Under the pieces are notes generated by a model. The model ran no database searches. It was not told the origin of the DNA and saw only the letters and a program-made list of their open reading frames with translations. This document shows, piece by piece, positions 58,147-64,000 of a DNA stretch of 64,000 nt (positions within the stretch are counted from its first letter, which is position 1; the number at the start of each line of letters is the position of its first letter). Position numbers and translations under genes: made by a program. Origin of the DNA: Ilumatobacter fluminis (GTDB lineage: Bacteria > Actinomycetota > Acidimicrobiia > Acidimicrobiales > Ilumatobacteraceae); contig NZ_SOAU01000001.1 of the NCBI RefSeq assembly GCF_004364865.1, forward strand, positions 1,178,001 through 1,242,000, in the 5' to 3' direction.

Positions 58147-58290
58147 GTCGGTTGAGGTCAGACCCCAACCGACATTGCTGGTCTGCGACGTCCAGGCATG
58201 CCCGTCGGTTGGGGTCTGACCTCAACCGACCAGGGAGGCGAGGCGGGTGCGGAGGTCGTGCCCGTCGGTTGGGGTCTGACCTCAACCGAC
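58147..58290. repeat. GGGGTCTGACC-type palindromes in inverted and tandem copies
   Basis: A 27-nt unit, GTCGGTTGGGGTCTGACCTC then AACCGAC, occurs at 58204-58230 and 58264-58290, and its exact reverse complement at 58147-58173. The last copy supplies the final codons (Val-Gly) and TGA of the add gene at 58282. The middle copy belongs to a perfect 60-bp tandem duplication (58199-58258 and 58259-58318). Confidence 0.92.
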
Positions 58291-58318
58291 CAGGGAGGCG
58301 AGGCGGGTGCGGAGGTCG
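58199..58318. repeat. Perfect 60-bp tandem duplication covering the 3' end of the second add gene
   Basis: 58199-58258 and 58259-58318 are identical. The unit joins one GGGGTCTGACC palindrome to the last codons of the add gene, so a remnant of the gene's 3' end is repeated past its stop. The lack of mismatches points to a recent event. Confidence 0.92.
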
Positions 58319-59334
58319 AGGGGGGCGAAGCCGGCCATGATGCCGTTGCGGAGCAGGCGCGCGACTTCGTCGTCGGAGAGATCGAACGTGCCGGCGACCG
58401 CCGCGAGCTCGGACGATGGCATGACGTCGCTCATCAACCGGTTGTCGGTGTTCACGTTCACGGCGAACCCGGCTCGCAGCATCGGCCCGATCGGATGGCT
58501 GGCCAGATCGGGGACGGCGCCGACGTGTACGTGGCAGGTCGGGGCGACTTCGAGGGGGATCTGGCGGTCGAGCACGTACGCGGCGAGCGGCCCCATCGCG
58601 ACGATCTCGCCGTCGCGGATGTCGAGGTCGGCCTGCAACCGCACGCCGTGCCCGATCCGGTGGGCACCGTGGGCCAGCGCATCGGAAATCAGCTCGAGAT
58701 CGGGTGGCTCGGAGGCGTGGATCGTGACGTTCAGGAGCCGCTCGCGAGCGAACGCGAGTGCCTCGGCGTGCAGTGAGGGCGGGAAGCCGGTCTCGGCGCC
58801 GGCGAGGTCGAACGCGACGACCTTGTCGTCGACGCTCCGCATCGAGTCGACGAGCTGGGCGATCTCGAGCGACCGGTGCTCGGTCCGCATCGCACACAGG
58901 ATGGCGAAGGCGTGGATCTCGTGGCCGCGTCGGACGGCGTCGTGCTCGGCTCTCCGGAACCCGTCGGTCACGGCGCCGACGATCACGTCGAGCGGAAGGC
59001 CCTGCTCCTGGTGGAGTTCGGGCGCGAACCGGATCTCGGCGTAGACGACGCCGTCGTCCGCGAGATCGCTCACCGCCTCGTACGCGACGCGCTCGATGTG
59101 ATCGGCGGTCTGCATGACCGCCAGGGTGTGCTCGAACGTGGCGAGATACTGCAGGAGGTCGCGGGTGTTCGCCCCGGCGGTGAACCACGCCTGCAACTCG
59201 TCGGGATCGGTGTGGGGGAGTGCCCACCCGATCTCGTCGGCGAGTTCGAGAATGGTGCCGACCCGCAGGCCGCCGTCGAGATGGTCGTGCAACACCGGTT
59301 TCGGTGTCGCGACGGCGGTCGCGGAATCGAGCAC
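58282..59334 (-). CDS. add: Adenosine deaminase (copy 2)
   Basis: 350 residues; second adenosine-to-inosine deaminase in the window. Zinc and catalytic motifs are HDHLDGG (near residue 16), [17 protein letters not shown] (catalytic Glu), GHGVRLQ and [10 protein letters not shown]. Compared with copy 1, the HAGE motif reads HASE, and the C-terminus is shorter. GTG 59334 starts 1 nt after the permease stop (TGA-C-GTG), placing it as the last gene of the nucleoside ABC operon, so this copy probably processes imported adenosine. Its last codons lie in the duplicated palindrome. Confidence 0.9.
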   Translation of the reverse strand: MLDSATAVATPKPVLHDHLDGGLRVGTILELADEIGWALPHTDPDELQAWFTAGANTRDLLQYLATFEHTLAVMQTADHIERVAYEAVSDLADDGVVYAEIRFAPELHQEQGLPLDVIVGAVTDGFRRAEHDAVRRGHEIHAFAILCAMRTEHRSLEIAQLVDSMRSVDDKVVAFDLAGAETGFPPSLHAEALAFARERLLNVTIHASEPPDLELISDALAHGAHRIGHGVRLQADLDIRDGEIVAMGPLAAYVLDRQIPLEVAPTCHVHVGAVPDLASHPIGPMLRAGFAVNVNTDNRLMSDVMPSSELAAVAGTFDLSDDEVARLLRNGIMAGFAPLDLRTRLASLVG

Positions 59335-59335
59335 G

Positions 59336-60733
59336 TCAGTGGTCGCCGCGGCGGTACGGCACACCGGCCGCCTTCGGCGGACGGAGGCGCTGTGCGGCGA
59401 AGATCAGGACGAGCAGCACGACGATGTACGGCATCGTGTTGGGCAGCCAGGCGGCCGCACGCTCGGTGAGCAGGTACCAGATCAGCGAGATCGTGCCCAG
59501 TGCGAAGGCCAGCAGGGTGAGGCCGCCGCCCTTGCCGCCCAGGGTGGCGACCATCTTCATGTACGAGCTCGTGGGCGTGTCGTAGTCGGCTGCATCGATG
59601 TCGGGTGGTGGCGCCTCGTCACCGCCGGTCTTCCAGAGGTAGATCGCCGTGGCGTAGAGGGCGATGGCGATGACCAGCAGGAGTGCTCGAGTGGCGACGC
59701 CGCTGCCGCTGGCGTCGAAGTCGATCAGCTGGAGGCCGAACGGGTAGCTGAACAGGAGCGCACCGGCGAGGATGCCGAACGCTCGCCAGTTTCCGAAGAT
59801 CAGCGCGGCGAGGCCGATGAAACCGCGACCGACCGTCTGGCCACCACGGTAGAGACCCGACAACTCGATCGCGATGTAGGCACCGGCCATACCGGCGAGG
59901 GCACCCGAGATCATCACGGCGACGTACTTGTGGCGGTAGATGCCGACGCCGAGCGACTCGCCCGCGGACGGGTTCTCACCACAGATCCGGACCCGGAGCC
60001 CGAATCGTGTGCGCATCAGCACGAACGCCGACAGCGGCACGATCAGCAACGACAACAAGGTGAACCATCGCATGTTCGACACGAACCCGAGTAACACGTC
60101 GGCGACGTCGGAGATGAAGAAGATCCCCCAGTCCTTGATCGTCTCCAACACGTCCGAGACGCCGGGGATGGTGAACGAACCGGCGCCGGTGAGACGGGGC
60201 GACTGCGACACCGAGCCGCCCTGCATCTCGCCGAACACCCGCTCGGACAGGTAGCGGGTGAGCCCCGGGGCGAGGATGTTGATCGCGACGCCGGACACGA
60301 TCTGGTCGACGCCGAACTGGACGGTGGCGATGGCGTGCAGCAGGCCGCCGAGCGCACCACCGATCAGGCCGGTGAGCAGACCCCACCAGGGCGACCCGAA
60401 CTCGAGCGCACCCCACGCACCGCACCAGGTGCCGAGGATCATCATGCCCTCGAGACCGATGTTGACGACGCCCGAACGCTCGGAGAACAGACCGCCGAGA
60501 CCGGCGAGGAGGATCGGGATCGACCAGCGCAGCATGGCGCTCGACGTCACGTTCGAGGTGAGCAGCGACGTGCCGGCGATCTCCTGCACGATCGAGAGTA
60601 CGAGGATGCCGAGCGCCGCCGTGATCATCCACCGGGCCCAGCCGGGCAGCGACTTGTAGGTCTCGCCGAGGCCGCCGGGTCCGGGCGGACCGGAGTGGAC
60701 GTCGGCGATGTCGAGATCGGCCACGTTGCTCAT
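59336..60733 (-). CDS. Nucleoside ABC transporter permease (NupQ/YufQ type, extended)
   Basis: 465 residues, BPD_transp_2 family. The core has LLAGLGGLFSERSGVVNIGL (about 77-96) and RVRICGENPSAGESLGVGIY, the coupling-helix region for the ATPase, as in BMP-type nucleoside importers. Beyond the normal roughly 310-residue permease there is a C-terminal extension of about 100 residues with an acidic loop and two or three more helices. It begins with a 4-nt overlap with the partner permease. Confidence 0.9.
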   Translation of the reverse strand: MSNVADLDIADVHSGPPGPGGLGETYKSLPGWARWMITAALGILVLSIVQEIAGTSLLTSNVTSSAMLRWSIPILLAGLGGLFSERSGVVNIGLEGMMILGTWCGAWGALEFGSPWWGLLTGLIGGALGGLLHAIATVQFGVDQIVSGVAINILAPGLTRYLSERVFGEMQGGSVSQSPRLTGAGSFTIPGVSDVLETIKDWGIFFISDVADVLLGFVSNMRWFTLLSLLIVPLSAFVLMRTRFGLRVRICGENPSAGESLGVGIYRHKYVAVMISGALAGMAGAYIAIELSGLYRGGQTVGRGFIGLAALIFGNWRAFGILAGALLFSYPFGLQLIDFDASGSGVATRALLLVIAIALYATAIYLWKTGGDEAPPPDIDAADYDTPTSSYMKMVATLGGKGGGLTLLAFALGTISLIWYLLTERAAAWLPNTMPYIVVLLVLIFAAQRLRPPKAAGVPYRRGDH

Positions 60734-61839
60734 GCCGTTGCCTCCACGAGTTGTGCCGCCCGTCTGACTTCGTCACGTTGGCGGATCCGGTTGACGACCT
60801 CGTAGGCGATCACCGCTACGAGCAAGATGGTGGCCTGCATGATGACGACGATCTCGCTCGAGGCGAGGTTGCTCACCTGGAGCACGGCGGCCGACGAGTC
60901 GAGGAAGCCGAACAGCAGGGCGGCGAGTGCCATGCCGAGTGCCGAGTTGCGTCCGAGCAGGGCGACGGCGATGCCGGCGAAGCCGAGGCCCTGGATGAAG
61001 CCCTGGTCGTAGGCGTGGGTGTCGGAGAGGATCTCCGGCATGCCGACCAGGCCGGCGACGAGACCGCCACCGACCATGGCGAACATCACCATCCGCTTCG
61101 GAGGCACACCACCGGCGCGGGCGGCGGTCGGGTTCATGCCACTGGCCCGGATGTCGAAGCCGAGGCGGCTGCGGTTGATGACGATGTGGTAGATCACGCC
61201 GACGATCACGGCGATGAGGAACACGCCGGTGAGTCGTCGGCCCTTGGTGATCTCCCGGGTGAACACCTCGACCCAGCTGTTGAGGTCGGGCAGGCGGCCC
61301 GACTCGCCGATCGGGGTGGTGCCCTGGTTGGTCGCGGTCGGATCGTCGATGAACTTCGGCAGCAAGCCGGCGACCAGGCCACCGACCGCGATGAAGTTCA
61401 ACATGATCGTCGAGATGACCTCGTTGACGCCTCGCGTCACCTTGAGGAGGCCGGCGAGACCTGACCAGGCAGCGCCGACCAGCATGGCGGTCAGCAGGAT
61501 GACGGTGATGTGCAGCGGGCCCCAGAGGTTCAGTTCGGCACCGACGACGGCGGCGACGAACGCAGCGAGGATGTACTGACCCTCGACACCGATGTTGAAC
61601 AGGTTCATGCGGAAGCCGATCGCCGCGGCGATCGCCGAGAGGTACAGCGGCGTCGCCCGGTTCAGCATGTCGATGACCGATTCGAGCTTGGTGCCGTTCT
61701 CGAGCATCGTCTTGAACGTCTCGATCGCGTCGGATCCCGACAGTTCGAGGACGACCGACGAGATCAGGATGGCGATGACGGCGCTGACGAGCGGGGCGGC
61801 GGCCGCCAAGCCGATCCGGCGAAGGGTGCCGGCGTTCAT
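60730..61839 (-). CDS. Nucleoside ABC transporter permease (NupP/YufP type)
   Basis: 369 residues, BPD_transp_2 family with about ten helices. Diagnostic segments: AIAAAIGFRMNLFNIGVEGQ (about 72-91) and GFDIRASGMNPTAARAGGVP, the ATPase-facing loop. It pairs with the permease at 59336 to form the channel. ATG 61839 overlaps the ATPase stop by 4 nt. Confidence 0.92.
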   Translation of the reverse strand: MNAGTLRRIGLAAAAPLVSAVIAILISSVVLELSGSDAIETFKTMLENGTKLESVIDMLNRATPLYLSAIAAAIGFRMNLFNIGVEGQYILAAFVAAVVGAELNLWGPLHITVILLTAMLVGAAWSGLAGLLKVTRGVNEVISTIMLNFIAVGGLVAGLLPKFIDDPTATNQGTTPIGESGRLPDLNSWVEVFTREITKGRRLTGVFLIAVIVGVIYHIVINRSRLGFDIRASGMNPTAARAGGVPPKRMVMFAMVGGGLVAGLVGMPEILSDTHAYDQGFIQGLGFAGIAVALLGRNSALGMALAALLFGFLDSSAAVLQVSNLASSEIVVIMQATILLVAVIAYEVVNRIRQRDEVRRAAQLVEATA

Positions 61840-63392
61840 GCGTGGCCTCCGGTCACGGTGTCTCCTCCTGTGGTGGCGCCGTCCTGGAGCGCAGCGCCGG
61901 TCATGTAGCTGCCGAGGGTTCGCGGCGTGATCTCACTCGGGTCGAGGGTGGCGACGAGCTTGCCGTGGAACATCACGACGATCGTGTCGGACAGCCCGAT
62001 CAACTCGTCGAGGTCGGCCGAGATCAGCAGGGTGGCGAGCCCGTTGGCGCGTGCTTCGCGGATGTCGCTCCACACCTCGGCCTGGGCGCCGACGTCGATG
62101 CCGCGCGTGGGGTGCGCGGCGACGAGCAGGACCGGGTCACTCGTCATCTCGCGCCCGATGATCAGTTTCTGCTGGTTGCCGCCCGACAGCGCACGGGCGC
62201 TGACGTCGACGCCGGGTGATCGGACGTCGAACTCCTGGCGGATCTCCTCGGTGCGTTCGCGGCTGCCGGCACGGTCGATCCAGAAACCCTTGGAGAACGG
62301 CGACTTGGTCTGGTGCCCGAGTGCGGCGTTCTCCCAGAGTGCGGCGTCGAGCAGGAGACCCTCGGCGTGGCGGTCCTGGGGGACGAACCCGATGCCGGCT
62401 TCACGGCGGTGCCGCACCGATGCCTTCGTGATGTCGTCGCCCATCAGACGGATGCGGCCACGGACCGGCTCCTCGGTGCCGATCAGGGCTTCGATCAGTT
62501 CTGCTTGACCGTTGCCCTCGATGCCGGCGACGCCGAGGACCTCGCCGCGATGCACCTTGAGCGACACGTCGCTGACGGCCGGGCGCCCGTCGTCGTCGAG
62601 CACGGTGATGCCGGTGACCTCGAGTGCGACCTCGTCGGTGACGGTCGACTCGGTGGTCTCGGGCGACGGGAGCTCGGAGCCGACCATCAGCTCGGCCAGG
62701 TCGGCGGCGGTGACGGAGTCGGCGTCGACCGTCGTGACGGTCTTGCCGCGGCGGATGACCGTGATGCGGTCGGAGATCTCGAGGACCTCCTGCAGCTTGT
62801 GGTCGATGAAGATGATCGTCGCGCCGCCGGCCTGGAGCTCGCGCAGGTTGCGGAACAGCTCCTCGACCTCCTGGGGCACGAGGACGGCGGTCGGCTCGTC
62901 GAGGATCAGGATCTTGGCGCCGCGGAACAGCACCTTGATGATCTCGACGCGCTGCTTCTCGCCGACCTCGAGCGTCTCGACGAGGTCGTTCGGGTCGACG
63001 GTGAGCCCGTAGGCCTCGCCGACCTCGCGGAGGTGGCGCTCGGCCTCGGCCTGGTCGATGACGCCGTACTTGGCGGGCTCCGAGCCGAGGATCACGTTCT
63101 CGAGCACCGTCATCTGATCGGCCAGCATGAAGTGCTGGTGCACCATGCCGATGCCTTGTTCGATCGCATCGGTCGGGGAGGAGAAGTGGACCTCCTGCCC
63201 GTTGATTTTCATGACGCCCTCGTCGGCGGGCTGCATGCCGTACAGGATCTTCATCAGCGTCGATTTGCCGGCGCCGTTCTCACCGCAGATCGCGTGGATC
63301 TCGCCGGGTTCGACGCGCAGGTTGACGTCGTCGTTGGCGATGACGCCGGGGAACCGTTTCGTGATGCCGATGAGCTCGATCGCTGCCGTCAT
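61836..63392 (-). CDS. Nucleoside ABC transporter ATPase, two fused ABC domains
   Basis: 518 residues with two ATPase modules in one chain, as in NupO/YufO and RbsA. Module 1: GENGAGKSTLMKILYG (Walker A, about 37-52), LEVGEKQRVEIIKVL (signature), LILDEPTAVL. Module 2: GIEGNGQAELIEAL (degenerate Walker A lacking the Lys-Ser/Thr), LSGGNQQKLIIGREM and a modified Walker B (LLVAAHPTRGID). Asymmetric active sites are normal for this subfamily. A terminator-like hairpin separates it from the binding-protein gene upstream. Confidence 0.94.
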   Translation of the reverse strand: MTAAIELIGITKRFPGVIANDDVNLRVEPGEIHAICGENGAGKSTLMKILYGMQPADEGVMKINGQEVHFSSPTDAIEQGIGMVHQHFMLADQMTVLENVILGSEPAKYGVIDQAEAERHLREVGEAYGLTVDPNDLVETLEVGEKQRVEIIKVLFRGAKILILDEPTAVLVPQEVEELFRNLRELQAGGATIIFIDHKLQEVLEISDRITVIRRGKTVTTVDADSVTAADLAELMVGSELPSPETTESTVTDEVALEVTGITVLDDDGRPAVSDVSLKVHRGEVLGVAGIEGNGQAELIEALIGTEEPVRGRIRLMGDDITKASVRHRREAGIGFVPQDRHAEGLLLDAALWENAALGHQTKSPFSKGFWIDRAGSRERTEEIRQEFDVRSPGVDVSARALSGGNQQKLIIGREMTSDPVLLVAAHPTRGIDVGAQAEVWSDIREARANGLATLLISADLDELIGLSDTIVVMFHGKLVATLDPSEITPRTLGSYMTGAALQDGATTGGDTVTGGHA

Positions 63393-63458
63393 GCGGCGCC
63401 TCCTCCTGTCACACGCTCGTCAACCGATCCGGGTGTCGTCGGATCGGGTCGAAAAACG

Positions 63459-63496
63459 ACGGAGCGGAGGCCGAACATAGTCGACCTCCGCTCCGT
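63459..63496 (-). terminator. Rho-independent terminator/attenuator between the BMP gene and the transporter genes
   Basis: On the minus strand ACGGAGCGGAGG and CCTCCGCTCCGT form a 12-bp perfect stem with a 14-nt loop, followed by CGTTTTTCG. An outer GTCGAAAA/TTTTTCGAC pairing may extend it. Partial read-through here would give more binding protein than membrane components, a common arrangement in ABC operons. Confidence 0.85.
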
Positions 63497-63539
63497 TCCT
63501 TGATTTTCGACGACCGGCTTCAGCCGGCGTCAGGCCGGG

Positions 63540-64000
63540 TCAGCCTGCCGGGGTCGTGGGGACCTCGATGGTGCCGTCGATGATCTGGGCCTTGAAGTCC
63601 TCGATCTGGGTGATCTGCTCCTCGGAGAGGAAGTCACCCGACGTCGAGTAGCCGACGCCGTCGACCGAGAGGTCGTAGACCGTGTTGCCGGCGGCGAAGG
63701 TGCCGTCCTGCTGGGCCTTGGTGATCTCGAAGACGGCCGTGTCGACCCGCTTCAGCATCGAGGTGAGGATGTACTCCTGGACCTCGGGGGCAGCGGTCAG
63801 GTACTGGTCGCTGTCGACACCGATCGCCCACACCTTCGAGCCCGACGACTCGGACTGCTCGGCGGCGGCCTCGAAGAGGCCGGCGCCGGAACCGCCGGCT
63901 GCGTGGTAGATCACGTCAGCGCCCTGGTCGTACATGGCGAGAGCGATCTCGCGGGCACGGTCGGGGGCGGTGAAGCCGTCGAAGTCGGGGGCCTGGGTGA
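63540..64000 (-). CDS. BMP-family nucleoside-binding protein (N-terminus beyond window)
   Basis: C-terminal 152 or so residues of a PnrA/BmpA-type basic membrane lipoprotein, the purine-nucleoside receptor for the ABC importer encoded downstream. Visible are MYDQGADVIYHAAGGSGAGL, AIGVDSDQYL (ligand-binding Asp region), and SMLKRVDTAVFEITKAQQDG before a terminal GTFAAGNTVYDLSVDGVG segment. The frame stays open to the right edge, so the signal peptide and lipobox are not seen. It is the first gene of the operon BMP-ATPase-permease-permease-add. Confidence 0.9.
   Translation of the reverse strand, partial: TQAPDFDGFTAPDRAREIALAMYDQGADVIYHAAGGSGAGLFEAAAEQSESSGSKVWAIGVDSDQYLTAAPEVQEYILTSMLKRVDTAVFEITKAQQDGTFAAGNTVYDLSVDGVGYSTSGDFLSEEQITQIEDFKAQIIDGTIEVPTTPAG

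Noticed and set aside
1-64000. Insertion sequences, prophage or integrative element
   Set aside because: No transposase, integrase or phage protein was recognised, and gene content is housekeeping throughout.

Overview
The window is a high-GC, densely packed bacterial chromosome segment. About 60 protein genes lie on both strands, many with GTG starts, 4-nt ATGA/GTGA overlaps and convergent gaps of only a few bases. Gene content points to an actinobacterium, most likely an Acidimicrobiia/Ilumatobacter-type organism: three mycothiol-dependent maleylpyruvate-isomerase-like proteins, a two-domain NfuA, a MoeA/Glp locus with a SepX/GlpR-like membrane protein, and a secreted arylsulfotransferase with repeated VDTR modules. 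This placement is inference; no rRNA or other phylogenetic marker is present. No prophage, transposase, CRISPR array or obvious island is seen.

Layout. 1-1.3 kb: end of a cobalamin operon (cobQ 3' part, cobD). 1.3-4.9 kb: a DMT transporter, a flippase-like membrane protein and an M23 peptidase. 4.9-9.5 kb: zwf-gnd (oxidative pentose phosphate), a mycothiol-type protein, a DUF1295 protein and a GNAT. 9.7-13.9 kb: a thiamine operon behind a TPP riboswitch (thiN-thiB-thiP-thiQ). 13.9-22.5 kb: mixed metabolism (surE, DMT, SDR, nfuA, two more mycothiol-type proteins, a Cys/Met PLP enzyme, divergent VOC pair). 22.6-27.4 kb: hisN-like phosphatase, cupin, dxs, and a divergent acetolactate-synthase-like enzyme. 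27.5-34.6 kb: lipoprotein, thioesterase, tldD-pmbA, uppP, a CpaB/SAF protein, mtnP with an FmdB relative, and a glycolipid-binding protein. 34.7-39.3 kb: moeA/glp-moaA-secreted protein-moaC followed by a GlpR/SepX-like protein. 39.4 kb: tRNA-Ala(CGC). 39.6-46.3 kb: arylsulfotransferase, a large LuxR-type ATPase regulator, an SDR-TetR pair with its probable operator. 46.3-51.6 kb: pepN, PfkB kinase, phosphohexomutase. 51.7-64 kb: nucleoside salvage and uptake (add, upp, a second add, and a BMP/ATPase/two-permease nucleoside ABC importer), with queF, a phytanoyl-CoA-dioxygenase-like protein and a SulP transporter between.

Two genome-scale signals stand out. (1) Seven loci carry inverted repeats beginning GGGGTC, almost all touching stop codons. 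They fall into three sequence families; the GGGGTCAGGCACC family occurs five times as paired self-complementary arms. (2) Nineteen starts on both strands are preceded by a TAnnnT box 6-10 nt upstream with no Shine-Dalgarno sequence, the signature of leaderless transcripts; several start choices here rest on it.

Other points worth a second look are the Glp/GlpR-type cell-division locus embedded in molybdopterin genes, an FmdB-family protein with no cysteines and a poly-serine tail, an array of five imperfect 33-bp palindromes with alternating 62/39-bp spacing, and a terminator/attenuator inside the nucleoside transporter operon.
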